Shown: positions 35,833 to 47,429, counted from the first letter of the stretch. The stretch: DNA of 64,000 nt from Phorcus lineatus (GCA_921293015.1 OV121097.1:27377429-27441428); one strand, 5' to 3'. The notes: generated by a model from the sequence alone, not told the origin. Numbers and translations are program-made.

Positions 35833-37198
35833 TGTAAAACTATGACAAATTCACATCAAATTTCAAAACAAAAAGTGATGAGTTTTGAAAAACTACAATG
35901 ATGATTTGTTTATTTTATATGCCTTCTGCCAAGCCATGCTTGCGGTTTAAGACTCTACTTAAATATTTCTTATGCCTGGTAAGTTTCACATCATTGAAAA
36001 TTCACATATTTAAGCCATAACCATGGATCATTTGAAGAGGAAGACAGCATAAATGATTTCCAGAAAGGTAAAGTGAGACATCGTACAATTTAAAAAGATT
36101 GGCTTTACTAGTTAACCCTTTCACCCATGACACAAATACATTTACGAGAAAGGGTTTAAAGGTAATACTGTGAAAGATAAAGCAAGAATCATCTTTAGAT
36201 AATATGAAATTGTATATACCAACATTTTGCAAAAAAATGGAATATCGTTACACATCAGTGAAAGAATTATGCATCATTTTATGCATAAAAGTCTTTGAAA
36301 TAATTCTTCAAGCAAGTCTTTTTGTTACGTTTAATAATTCAAATAATCATGTGTATATGTATAAAAAATTTTACTCCTCATTAAATCTTAATTTCAGCAA
36401 ATATTTTTGAGATTAGTTTTACATTATCCAAAATCTCTTTAATGATTTTCATGGGTTGAAAAATCTATCATATTCACATCTTTATTCAAGCGAAAATTAT
36501 ACTGCTTGATTTATCAAAACCGATGACAATGTTTATCTCGTTTAATGAAGAAATCTCGATAACGTAGATACTTTGGTAAGTTTGTTACCCAAAAACAATG
36601 GTTGTTACTGAACTTACTTTTGAAATACCTACTAAATGACATCTGGAAGATATAGAGTCATCTTATTCTAAACCTCCAGGTGTCCAAAAACGTCTTGAAT
36701 GATCCATGAAATGAGTTGTCTATTTCTGAGATCATCAAATTGATATCTTACTTCAGTTGCCAATAAATCTTTGTAGATGCAACTATTTTGCCAAGAGAAT
36801 ATTTCTAAATATTTTTAAAGAGTTAAAGGTTCTATACCATATTTAAAAATAAAGTACTCAAGCAAAAACTGATTCAAATGTAACCTATTGCAAATCAATC
36901 ATATCTAATTAAAATAATGATTTATTATATGAACCTACAAAGTTGGGTTAAGTTATGCAAATCCATTAACCTCACTAAAAGGTGTTCACACTTAGATGGC
37001 TGAAAGCAGTTTTAATTTGATATATGTCACTTTCTACTACAAAAATAGAAAACATGTTTGGGTGTTTGACGCTCTGAAGGGGAATAATATTTAACATAAA
37101 CTTATAACTATGATGGAGAAAATAGTATCAAATTTGCAAAAAACTTTTCACACTGTTGTTAATGATAAGCATAAATTTGTCATTATGCAATATATATT

Positions 37199-37200
<2 letters not shown>
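35833..37200. other. No supported gene
   Basis: AT-rich; the frames at 36002-36232 and 36204-36410 are unremarkable. Confidence 0.4.

Positions 37201-37201
<1 letters not shown>

Positions 37202-37257
<56 letters not shown>
37202..37257 (+). repeat. (TA)n microsatellite
   Basis: About 28 TA dinucleotides, left of the hammerhead-like segment. Confidence 0.98.
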
Positions 37258-37259
<2 letters not shown>

Positions 37260-37290
37260 TAAAAAACAAAAGTCTGGAAATGATTTCAAT

Positions 37291-37329
37291 CCACGACCGG
37301 TTTCACACTATTCAGTGATCATCATGGGG
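37291..37329 (-). ncRNA. Degenerate hammerhead-ribozyme-like motif
   Basis: On the minus strand: stem I strand CCCC, then aTGATGA (the core CTGATGA with C3 changed to A), stem II CACT-GAAT-AGTG, GAA, a self-complementary helix III (ACCGGT), C as the cleavage residue, and GTGG as the partial return strand of stem I. The layout matches a minimal type I hammerhead, but the core C3 change and a T-T pair at the base of stem II suggest it is inactive. TA microsatellites lie on both sides. Confidence 0.5.
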
Positions 37330-37381
37330 TCTTTATGACGTTGCCATGCTATGACGTCACAGAACAAGGGGCACATAACGA

Positions 37382-37409
37382 TTATATATATATATATATA
37401 TATATATAA
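37382..37409 (+). repeat. (TA)n microsatellite
   Basis: TA tract on the other side of the hammerhead-like segment. Confidence 0.97.
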
Positions 37410-37467
37410 CAGATGTTGAGCCAATCATAACAGATTTATGAGAGACTATTAACCCTTAAGATGCGGG

Positions 37468-37485
37468 TCCCGGAATATTCCGGGA
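37468..37485. repeat. 18-bp perfect palindrome in left subterminal region
   Basis: TCCCGGAATATTCCGGGA lies 15 bp inside the left end of the piggyBac-like element and could form a subterminal hairpin. A second small hairpin (cccgc...gcggg) follows at about 37500. Confidence 0.95.
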
Positions 37486-37789
37486 TGAAATTAGCTTTGC
37501 CCGCAAGTCCCCTTAGCGGGATGCGAGTAGCACACTCTATTTTTCTCACGCTAACTAATTATGACCGCGGGTCTCGGCAGCGGAGCCCGGAAATTTATTG
37601 CCTAGCAGTAGTCTCAGTTCAACGCTTGTATTTTCGTTCCGGCTGTCGCTAAGCAACCGTGTTTTATTTCGTTGGTGTTCTAAATAATGCGCGAACATGC
37701 TCCGAAAATTATGCGAACATTGATAATGTTTATCGTACCGAAAATAAGCGTTAAAATCACTCAATTTTCCCCCACTCCCCGCCGCACGT

Positions 37790-39257
37790 GCTAATAGCCT
37801 GTGGGCACTTTCTCCCCGCTCGTACGAGCTTACCGTCCTGCGCGTGCTATCGTTTGCTTACAAGCCTGCACTCACACCAAACGTACAACCTTATATCGCA
37901 CGCCCTATGCTCTGAACATTTGGGCGGATTTCAATACCGGTTGGATCATTTGAAAGAGCAGAAAATTGTCTTCAATTCAATATAAAATACATAACTACAC
38001 TACCTGAATTAAAGATACAGCATGTGCCGCAAAAAAGGTGATTTTTACATATTTTTAGTTTTACACCATTTTGTCACACCAATTTTTACATGATGTGCTC
38101 AACGTATTTTGACAATTTTTATATCATAAGACAGAGAGAAAGATTGTCTTTCTTTCCATGTAAAATGTGTACATGCGCAAAAATAAATAAAGACACAGCA
38201 AGCGCCGCACAAAAAGCTAATTTCTCGATTCAAATCATGTAAACTGAACGGCGATTTTGACATGTGCCTTTCTTTCCCTCATATCTTCTCAACAGCTAGG
38301 CGTATTTTGAAATTGATTACCTCATGATAAAGAAGGAATAATTGTCTTCGATTTGATATAACAAAATTATATACACCATATAGAATAAAGATACAGCAAG
38401 TTCCGCAAAATTGTGACTTTTGTTTATTCTTTACGTTTTTACAATTTTCTCGCACTTTATATCACATAAAGTTCTCGGTAAATTTTGCAATTTCATATAT
38501 CAAAATATAGAGAAAAGGATGATCTTTATTACAATATAAAATTGGTATGTACAAGAAAATCAGAAAGGACCCGGCGCGCATCGCACATGCACAAACAGGC
38601 AATTTCCCTATTCATATTTTGTTGACCGAGAAGCGATTTATTTTCAACTGCTTTTTACACTTCCTATTCATTTAACGGTAGAGCGCATTATCAACATTTT
38701 TATATCACAATAAAGAGGAAACGATCGTCTTCAATTCTATATAAAATTTGCAAATTACAATTAGACAATAAAGGAGCGGTTAGTGATGTCGCAATTATCA
38801 AAATCTGTTCTAAAATACCCGAGGGTACCATCTTTGCAAACTTTATATATTCCAAACCAAGTGGTACATATTTATTATTTTCATATCATCGTAAAGCAGA
38901 AATAAATACCTTCATTTTCATGTGTAAGTTGCCCATATTTGCATCAAAATAAAACGTGTGGAAACGATGCGACATATGTTGCGGTAAGGCGATTATCAAA
39001 GACTTTATTAGTAGCTATACCCACGTTTCGTTGGTAATAACTTCTAATTACAGTGCAAAAGATTGTTATGGTTTATTTCTTCGTAAAGTAGAATAAATTG
39101 CCTTCAATTCCATATATAATTTGCATGTATACAAAGCGAATAACATGATTTATAAAGTTTGAAATAAAGACAATTTATATTGTGTGTGAGTGTATGTTTC
39201 AACGGGGATACCCCGCCTGCACGCGCTGAGCGCGTGCGTTTGCCCGGGGCTATTAGC
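37790..39257. repeat. Inner inverted repeat GCTAATAGCC / GGCTATTAGC
   Basis: Perfect 10-bp inverted repeats at 37790-37799 and 39248-39257, each followed inward by a further GGGCA match. Next to them lie GC-rich hairpins: gctcgtacgagc at 37818-37829 and a 9-bp-stem hairpin at 39219-39237. This may mark an element nested inside the piggyBac-like element, or subterminal repeats of it. Confidence 0.6.
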
Positions 39258-39560
39258 TTAGTAATATTACTGTGGGGGTCAGAACGTTATCGGGATGTAT
39301 CACTAATTTAATATCTTTCGTTTAGGATGGCGTATCGTAATAAAATTTATCGTGAAATATAGAGCAAGAAATTAGCTTCAATTCCGTATATAATTTGCAT
39401 GTGTGCACTCAGTGATTAAATGATTTTATAATGTTTGAAATAAAGACAATTTTTAAAATTTTGTAAAATTCGTTCTAGACATATTATAAAAATAATTTTT
39501 ATATCGATGTGAAGAGGAACTATTCATCTTTAGTTTCGTTTTGATTTCGTGCATGCGCTC
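37950..39560 (+). repeat. Internal ~185-bp degenerate array
   Basis: The block attgtcttcaattcaatata, followed by aaaatttgcatgtatac-like sequence, recurs near 37966, 38143, 38341, 38519, 38726, 38904, 39096, 39373 and 39523; the spacing is mostly 175-210 bp. A companion block (aataaagatacagcaagtgc then cgcaaaa) follows in several units. Low-copy arrays inside non-autonomous transposons are known in bivalves (pearl/CvE-type elements). Confidence 0.65.
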
Positions 39561-39955
39561 TTGAAATTTATTGAGTTATGGCGCCCGAATTGAAAACAAG
39601 TTTACTTCAGTTGTAGAAACCGTTCCAGGGGTGATAGAAATTTCATTCAAAGTGTCAAGTAAGTATCATCCATTTGTAACACGGGATTCGCAGACTAGCG
39701 TTGTATAAAACAACGATAATGTCCGTATTTCGCTATGTAAATACGCCATATGTTGTTAAAACGGTCGCATCTGGCGGCGCTGGAAAATTCGGCCACAGGG
39801 GCTAATTGCGCTATAACGGTAGCGAGGCGAGTGCTGGAAAATTCAGCCACGGGGGCAAAACTGGTCAAAATAATATTCAGCAACGTAAGGGTTAATGATT
39901 AAAAAATATGAAAATAAAATAAATGAAGAACATCCACTATCATGGCCATCTTTAC

Positions 39956-40080
39956 CTCGCCGAGTTTTAACGTAATTTCAAAGACGAGGACCCCAATTGG
40001 TTGTCTGCCATGGTTCAATTATTTCAATCAAACGCACATCAGCAGTTTCTCTTCTGTTTTCCAGCATATGTTTTCACTAT
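39956..40080 (-). other. Weak candidate 5' exon on the minus strand
   Basis: A GC-richer patch ending at a donor-like GGCGAG|GTAAAG. A well-placed ATG (accATGGCAGAC) opens only 14 codons before a stop. Another frame stays open for 19 codons to the donor (HGRQPIGVLVFEITLKLGE). It could be 5' UTR or chance. Confidence 0.2.
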
Positions 40081-40090
40081 CAACAGAGCT

Positions 40091-41349
40091 GAGAAGAATG
40101 GAGTGAGAAAATTTTTTTTCTCGTTTCTTATGTTTTTTTCATTCTCATGGTTTTTTTAAGAGTCTGGTTTTCTGGAAGACAATTTGACTCATCGTCAATG
40201 GTAAAGTCAGATGACTTGCTCAGATCTTGAGATTAAATATGGAAAAAATATACTAAACCCTCTCTGCCATCTGTCAATTGTTTACATAGATTATAATTTT
40301 TTATCAAAAAAGAAACACATATGAACATTTATCATTGCAAAAAAACAAGAAGAACGACTCCGAATAATATGTGCTACAAATCCTCCTTCTTCAGAATCTT
40401 TTTTATCAGTCAGTAAGGTACATGCATACAATATCTCCAAAATAGATTTGTAATAATTCATCGTTGAAACCCTGTATTGAATTAACAAGGTGTATGTAAA
40501 TCTGAAGAGGTTGGATTGGTTTAACTTTTGATTTTTCTTACTTTGCTTATTTTATTATTTTTAAAATTTTATTCCACTTTTTTAAATTACAGAAAATCAT
40601 ACAATATCTTTCTCATCATATCCTTTTCTCTTATACAGTTGCACGAGCCACTATAGTACAGTTAGTATGGGATGGTCATGGAATAGGTTGTAACTAGACC
40701 AGATTTTTACAAATTTATTATAGCTACATTTTGAAAAGGCTATTGCTTGTCATAATGCAGTTTGTGCAACTGATAACGTCCTTTTGTAAGGTATCTTACT
40801 GTGCTTTTGTCAAAGTTGGACATTAAATTTACAAAATAACCCTAACCGGGGACTCGTACCTTTAAAATTAATTAATATGCTGTAAAGCAACCTTTCAAAA
40901 AAATTTAATATTGCAGAATTTTCGAGAATAGTTTCTTTCTACAGATTCAGAAACCTACATCTAGTTCAATCATTTTATAACCAGACAAAAATCTTCAAGG
41001 TTACCAAAGATCATCCAAGATCCAAGGTCACCCCCCCCCCCCCCTTCTCCCCCCTCTCTGGCATCACACAAAAACTTACAATTTTGTACGGAAGCGCATA
41101 ATGAGAATGGTTAATGGAACAATCAACTGCACATAAATGACTTCAACAACATCTTTCCTTGCCATCAGTTCTGGTCTAGATGATGTAACAGCATTGAGTA
41201 TTATTCTCTCGCTTTTACATTCAACACATGACTAATTGAACAATGGAAGACCCATCTGGGTTAAATCAATGAAAATAAACATGCATATATTTGGGTGTAT
41301 AGAGAGGAATCCTTATTCATAGTTATTTAGTTTATTTGGTTTTAGCATA
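40091..41349. other. No supported gene; poly-C at 41033-41044
   Basis: AT-rich with a C run (ending ccccttctcccccctctctg). No exon is supported. Confidence 0.4.
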
Positions 41350-41600
41350 ATGGGCAGTAGCATTTTTTTTTAAAATATTCATTTCTTCAAATTTTCACTA
41401 ATAAACATTAGTTTATTCTGAATGTATTATCTTCAGAGGGTCAAACATCTCATTTCTCAAACAAATGAGCCTTCGGATCAGGATAAATTATTAATCATCA
41501 AGCAAAAATCCCCGGCAACATTTGCGTGACTACCATTTAATCCTTTAAGGTAGGGAAATAGAGCCTTATAGCTTAACCATTGCAATCATAGTACTTTGGA
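41350..41600 (+). mobile_element. AGGGGCAG MITE, copy C
   Basis: The left end is atgggcagtagcattttttt. Internal blocks are shared with copies A and B: tcatttcttcaaattttcac, ttcagagggtcaaac, catcaagcaaaaatccccgg, ctttaaggtagggaaat. The right terminal repeat is not recognisable. Confidence 0.65.
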
Positions 41601-42302
41601 TTTTTTAAAAATTGTCTTGCAAATAGAAACATGGACTTTCATTTTCCCCTTCATAACTGAGATCCTTCTGTGATATGGTTTAAACATATTTTTATTTCCA
41701 AAAATGAAACAAAGATTGGCGAACAAGCTAAAATAGCTTATTTTAACGCCGCTCTTTTACATGATACATAAAGCTGGAACAAACACAAGAAAATATAAAA
41801 CATCAAAAGCAAAGAAACAATGTGTAATGTTGTTACGTAATAGGATTTGAAATATTGCCTGGTATATGCCTAGTATTGAAATCCTGTGAAATCCTTCTGT
41901 GATATGTCATCCGTCCTAATGTCTTTTTCAATAAACGACTGTTTCCCCTGAACTATGATAGTTAAAGCACAAGGCAGAAAGCCAAGTAGTTCAATGTCAC
42001 AATAGTTTAAGGCAAAACTGTACTAATTGCTAAACACAAGTGGGCTAGAAAAAGTTTCTGAAGTAAGGCATATCTGCCAGTTTGAAAGCCTTTTTGGATA
42101 GGCTTTTACTTTTTTTAAAAAATTTTCTGCAATTTGACAGTCATACTTTTAGGATAGGAACTTGTCATGCTTATTTCAAACACTGTGATAAAGATATCCA
42201 GACAAATTGTTTCTAAAAGTTTTTATAAAACATGACATTGTTATATTTTGGATCACACTTTTTGCAATAGTACAAATTCTTGTACTTTTTCTGGTCAAGT
42301 CA
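41601..42302. other. No gene seen
   Basis: AT-rich; a short ttttaacgccgctcttttac at about 41742 recalls SINE tails but is too short to call. Confidence 0.35.
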
Positions 42303-42390
42303 ATTGCGGGATTCGAACCCAGACCCTCAGAGTCAGGCACTACCGTCAGTATTGATTGTTAAAGTAGCTTACCAACTAGCCTTGACTTTT
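42303..42390 (-). repeat. tRNA-like SINE head
   Basis: On the minus strand gtcaaggctagttggtaagc (box A region) and gtctgggttcgaatcccgc (box B) lie at tRNA-like spacing, with an anticodon-arm-like middle. There is no matching acceptor stem. It looks like the head of a tRNA-derived SINE distinct from the main family; a tRNA pseudogene is the alternative. Confidence 0.5.
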
Positions 42391-43722
42391 ATGAAATTGT
42401 CTGTCTTCTCTTGGTAACAATAATTTGATGTCCTTTTTCTTAAAGGGACGTATATAAATCAAAGGATTAACTCCAGAATAATGTTTCAAAATTTGATGTC
42501 AATTGGTTTAACTTTGTGTTTCTCTACTAAAATGTTCAGATCTTGATAACTTGATAAATGGCAAGAAAAAACGTCCCTTGTCTTTATCTCCACTTTGTTT
42601 CAAACACTTCATGCTTCTGTTGCAGGCATTACATTTTTATTTCAGTACACCTCATGATCTGTACAATGACTGATAAGTTTCTGTTGCAATTGCAAACACT
42701 GCTTACATATCAATCACAGAAGCAATTGACATGCAAAGCACATGCCAATCATCGTAAAGATTAACAAGGTTTTATAATGAGTTATATTTCAACTACAGGA
42801 TACACGGGTACTGATCATATCCTGTTCTGGTATTGTCTGAATTGTGTCTTATTTAGGGATATATATTTCAATATTTTAATATTTCAATTTCATCATGAAT
42901 AAAAGTCAAGAAATTAATTTTTGATCATTATTATATCTATTATTATATAGTTTCTGGTTAACTTGTTTTAAGTTGTTTTGAAATAAAAGTCACTGTCAGA
43001 TTCCAGTTTAATATTCTAAAACATTGTATTTTCTTGTATACCAGGAGGTCAATCCTGATTTGGTATTTACATGCATGTCCCTAGTTCTGATATTTTTAAC
43101 AGTTAATTCTTCTCGCTCAAAATAATCTTGGGTATTTGTTTTTTACCATCTTAAATTTTTCTCAAATCATTCAATTTTAGATATTGATACAATGTATCTA
43201 TTATTAACCTTTTCTGAAGCTTTTTCCACTAAATTCTCCATTTACCAGAATCCTGAAGGTTTGTTTCTTGGAGCAAGAATTCTTCTTGCCAGGAGCAAGA
43301 TTTCTTCTCCCGTGGTTTAGCAATTCATGCCAGTGAGATTATGACTTCTTTTATCAGGAGCTAACAAGCTATAAAGGAATCTGTTGTTTCGCTCAGACAT
43401 TATTAAAAAGAAAATTGCAATGCTCAGCTGAAACAACGCTTCAGTGCTAAAGGTTTTTCTCAGGTTAATTTACCTGTATAGCACAGGTAAAGCTACCTTA
43501 ATTACAGGTGTTGCAAACTACTCTATCTTGGCGAAAGCACAAAAGAAACCTAGCAACCATAAACTTAACACAGTTCTCCTGAACAGATGGTATGAAATTG
43601 TGTTTAAAGGGTGAAGAGTAGTTTTCAATGAGTAATTTCTCTCGTTACTCTGTTTGTTATTGTTAACGTAATCTTGGCCTCATGCAGTGCTTCCTCTTAA
43701 TTGGTACACTGTGACATTACCG
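42391..43722. other. No supported gene
   Basis: AT-rich; the 68-codon frame at 42558-42764 shows no motif. Confidence 0.4.
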
Positions 43723-43785
43723 GTAGAGGTGAGCTGAAGTTGGGATTTAAACACATTCAAGACTATTTAACTTATATATGACAGT
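43723..43785 (-). repeat. SINE tail fragment, degenerate
   Basis: gtagaggtgagctgaagttg, tttaaac, attcaagactatttaactta and tatat are recognisable as a mutated tail of the main family; the rest is lost. Confidence 0.4.
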
Positions 43786-44100
43786 GCATGGTGATCCAGG
43801 AATTTGAAAAAGTTGGCATGGGTTGAGTTCTGTATTGAAAAGGGGTTGGAGCTGAACCCTGTGAACACCATGATCCCAGAACCACCAAACATTTCCAATA
43901 TGAACATTACTGATGTATATCCATGGCATGTTCCAAGTTTCAGAGAGATTGAGTAAAAACTTTGGGACAAGTTGATTTTACAAAACAGGCATTTATTTTC
44001 AGATGAAAAATTAACGGATGACAAAAAAGATTGAATGTCAAATATCAGATTTTACTCAATTTTAATTTTTTTTAATAGCCTCCTTCTGTTATTGATTTGC
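43786..44100. other. Unidentified segment with open frames on both strands
   Basis: Minus frames of 60 and 85 codons overlap here, and the plus strand reads NTMIPEPPNISNMNITDV then YPWHVPSFREIE before a stop. It may be an eroded interspersed repeat. I do not recognise a protein family. Confidence 0.25.
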
Positions 44101-44474
44101 CAATAGGGGGTTAAAATTCATTGAAATTCAAATCAGGGCAAAGCCTGGTGCCTAATTAAGACTTTTTAGGACTTAAAGACTGCAAACATAAAAGTTTTAA
44201 TGATATGAAATAAATGATATGAAACATCTAACTTTTGTAAAGATTCTAAACAGAGTGTAAAATGACAAATGGTCTTTATTCTATTACCAATTTTCAGAAG
44301 AAAGCTATTTTTTGTTAAAATGCCAGATGGAAATTGATTGTGAATCTTTGCTATTCATCTCTGAAAACACCAATCCGTCATTCAAGCCTCCTTCTGCTTC
44401 AGAATGACACTGAAATTACCTCCCTCAACAAAAGTAGGCGCTGTTCTGGCATCGGCGTGAAATAAGTGCAGAAA

Positions 44475-44950
44475 GTCAGGTGAAATCAGATGCCTCTCAC
44501 CTGTGTCTTTCTAATCAGCAGTAATAGAAATGGTTGTAATACATCCCCCTGTCTACCCCCAAATTAGCTTGAATTCACATGCACATGTGCATAAATGTCT
44601 GCAAAATATTGCTTCAGGGTTGATATCTTCTCAGAGAGTTTCAAATATCAGCAAATCATATCATGTTGTCTAGAATCATTCAGAAAAAAATTAAAACATT
44701 TTACGTCCAAAGGATAAAGTTTCCTATTTTGGTGGATTTAAATCTAAAAACAAACATACAAATATATTTTAGAATGTAAAACATTTATGCAAATGTTACA
44801 GGTGAAAAGAGACACCCTCAGCTGTTTCTTTGCAAACAAGCAGAAAAGATATGGAGATAATCTATCTCCCTGCTATACACCTAACTAACCTCAAACTGCT
44901 GCTTCATGTTACACTGTGCAACCGGTCAGAGGTAAACATATATCATTCTT
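44475..44950 (+). repeat. ~320-bp degenerate duplication
   Basis: The order aggtgaaa-caga, ctc-cctgtgtctttct-like, atc-ccctg-cta-acc and aaa-tagcttgaa occurs near 44480 and again near 44800. The spacing is about 320 bp, with many mismatches. Confidence 0.4.
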
Positions 44951-46152
44951 ACTTAAAGGTATACCAAAATTCATTAAATTTAGCCTACTGATTTAATATA
45001 CTTTCTGATTTGACATTCTAGGTCACAGACTGAAAGAAAAATGTCTTATCATTTTCTTCATAAATGTTCTTTCAAATATATTCCGTGATTATGTTTACAT
45101 TTTGAGTTATACCACAATGATTCAAATACTATATTTATGTTTCTTTTAACCTAAATTTGTAAGAAGGTCAGGGAAAAAAATCTATTGGCTCTTTAGCCCA
45201 ATCCGCTCTGTAGTTTTATATATCAATGGTTTATGATAAAGTATTTAACAAAATAAAACCTTCTCAAAATATTTCTACAATCGAATTCACTATTCTGGTG
45301 ATTTTCATTTATTAGAAAATCAGAAATAAGAAGTTTCACAAAGTGATCACTCAATTGAGGACCAAACCAATTTCAAAAAAACTTTTTGCACAACCTTTGA
45401 ACTGACATCAATTAAATGAGATATCAAGATCTGAAATGCTATAATTTGCAAATAATCTCTTAATCCAGATTTTAACTCTTTAGGCAGTGACATCAAACAA
45501 AAAATATAAACAAGATCAGACCAACCATTCCATAAAAAAAAACTTTTAGAAAAAAATTCACCTGCACATGATTATACAGGAAGATAAAGATCACAACGCA
45601 CATAATTTGTTGCTAATCCTTTAATCTGATTTGAGATTATGTTCTCTTTCATTTCGGTGAAATACAAACCGAACTTGAACTTTACCCTTTCAACACTAGT
45701 CCATGACCTGAAGGGTCATCGCAGTTGATTAGACATGAAATTCAATGAACATGCATGAAAGCATTGGAATTTTTGTCTTGTTGTAAATCACATGTGATAT
45801 GACATGTCACTGACATTGTGTCCCTCATCAAAGGGAGATAAATCTTCCAATCATCATTCTTCTGATGTCAAGAGGGACCAGTGTCCATCTCCCACAACAA
45901 ATGATTATTTTCTTTCCCCATTTTTTTTAAATATAACAAACTTAAGAATTTCATTTTTACACTTTGACTGTTAAGTGGAAAAAACTCTTCCACCCCTAAG
46001 AAACCAGACACATGCATTTACAAGCTTGATTTCATGCCTGTAGAAGTAAAAGAGTAAATGATAAAGAAATTACCATCCATTCCAAGATTCATCCTCAAAG
46101 CTAATGCATGTATGTATAACCTATATGGACCATGGTACAATTTTATACACAG
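44951..46152. other. No gene seen
   Basis: AT-rich; no exon is supported. Confidence 0.4.
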
Positions 46153-46251
46153 TCATGGAGAAGGACTATGTAGAACTTGTATCACAGACTCAACACCAAG
46201 GCATTAAGGGTAACATTATGGAGCATGATGGCTACAGAGATGACACTATCG
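46153..46251 (+). CDS. Low-confidence candidate exon, 99 bp
   Basis: Bounded by tacacag and by ATCG|GTAAGA. It is 99 bp long, stays open and is symmetric in phase (two bases, 32 codons, one base). The peptide starts MEKDYVELVSQTQHQGIKG and continues with EHDGYRDDTI. It is hydrophilic and of more coding-like composition than its surroundings, but the acceptor has a weak pyrimidine tract and no domain is recognised. Confidence 0.28.
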
Positions 46252-47340
46252 GTAAGACAACACATCATTATGATAAAGTGTTATGTATTTTGGTGAGGAA
46301 CGGTCTCTGTCACAGTCTTATCCAGACCTGATAGATAACCAACTTCCAATTACAAACCTAAGGAAGAACTCAATGATAGATGCGCACGCTAAACCATCCT
46401 CGCATGATGGCAACTTGCAACAAGATTAATGACTTTTTTTGCCATGGTGTGAACTCATTTATTTTCACCAGGCTTCTGGTGCAAATTCATTTAGTTGAAA
46501 GAAGTAAATTTGATTTGACATTTTGGATTACATGTAAATTGATTTTTAATCCTCTGTAAAGGAAATATATTTGGTTATGAGAGACACTATTAAAGACAAA
46601 TTACATTTTATTTTTTAAACATTTTATAAATGGGTTGCTGATTAGAAGGAAAACCATAAAAAAAATTATGTAACTCTGATGTAATAAGCAGATTAGATCT
46701 TAAACATTTAAATTTGACAACAAACAGATGTTATTGAAGTCTTCAAAAACAAATTCTAAAAGCATATATCAGAAGTCACATACAAAATTAAAATTAACAA
46801 AAATTATTTGCATGACACATTTTCTTGGACTTTGTATCCTATCAATATTATGTTAAACCCTAATTATAAGGATGGAATTGTAATTCTTTTATCTAATCAT
46901 CAGTAATAAACATTTCCTCAGTAATAAGGCCAAGAGATTGATTCTTAAACTTGCCTCAAAAATTACAAAAAATATCAAAAGTTTCCGAAACAAAGGTTCT
47001 ACAAACTATATTTTTAAAACTCCAAAGGCATAGAAAAAATAGCACACATAAAAAGAAAAAAAAATCCCATATAAAGGTTTAAAAGCTTTTCACAAACAGT
47101 ACAAAAAAACATTAAACACAACTGAAGATGTGATATAGTATAATATTAATAAAACCTTCCCTTATCAATTTGAGAAACTGCTTAAAAACCTTAAAAAGAG
47201 CAGGTTATGAAACTTAATACACCAGATTCTATGTGAAACATTGCATGCAGCACTCTGTAAACTCATCTTCTTGACTTGAAGACCCCACGAAAGTAAGATA
47301 AACTACACGATAAACACCCCAAGCTCTTTTATTTTTTCAG
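46252..47340. other. No gene seen
   Basis: AT-rich, A-rich around 46960-47120. No exon is supported. Confidence 0.4.
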
Positions 47341-47429
47341 AAAACGAGTATGTAAACATCCAGGTGTAATATGACACACCTGCCTGTGTATTCTTATTGT
47401 CATTGAGGTCAAGAGGTCAGAGGAGGCAG
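47341..47429 (+). ncRNA. Candidate non-coding or UTR exon, 89 bp
   Basis: An excellent acceptor (agctcttttattttttcag) and an excellent donor (GGCAG|GTAAGTCA) bound 89 bp. All three plus-strand frames contain stops, so if this is spliced it is a UTR or lncRNA exon. It contains a perfect nuclear-receptor half-site pair (separate entry). The 82-codon minus frame over it has no motif. Confidence 0.35.
47406..47419 (+). promoter_or_regulatory. Perfect DR2 nuclear-receptor motif
   Basis: AGGTCA-AG-AGGTCA, two consensus half-sites in direct orientation with a 2-bp spacer. DR2 elements are bound by RXR heterodimers and related receptors. A chance match in 64 kb is unlikely but possible, and function cannot be seen. 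Confidence 0.4.

Larger units (their letters stand above)
37453..39891 (+). mobile_element. TTAA-flanked piggyBac-like non-autonomous element
   Basis: A 2,439-bp element between TTAA at 37449-37452 and TTAA at 39892-39895. The ends are imperfect inverted repeats: CCCTTAAGATGC on the left and CCCTTACGTTGC as the complement of the right end. TTAA targets with CCC-starting ends are the hallmark of the piggyBac superfamily. No transposase frame exists; the longest frames are about 60-70 codons. The sequence is visibly richer in GC and CpG than its surroundings, which suggests a foreign or young element. Much of the interior (37950-39560) is a degenerate array (separate entry). Direct repeats (gctggaaaattcggccac at 39778 and a variant at 39833) lie near the right end. 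Confidence 0.75.

Noticed and set aside
37156-37338. 60-codon frame through (TA)n
   Set aside because: It translates the microsatellite; not a gene.
42303-42390. tRNA gene
   Set aside because: A and B boxes are present but no acceptor stem pairs, so a SINE head is more likely.
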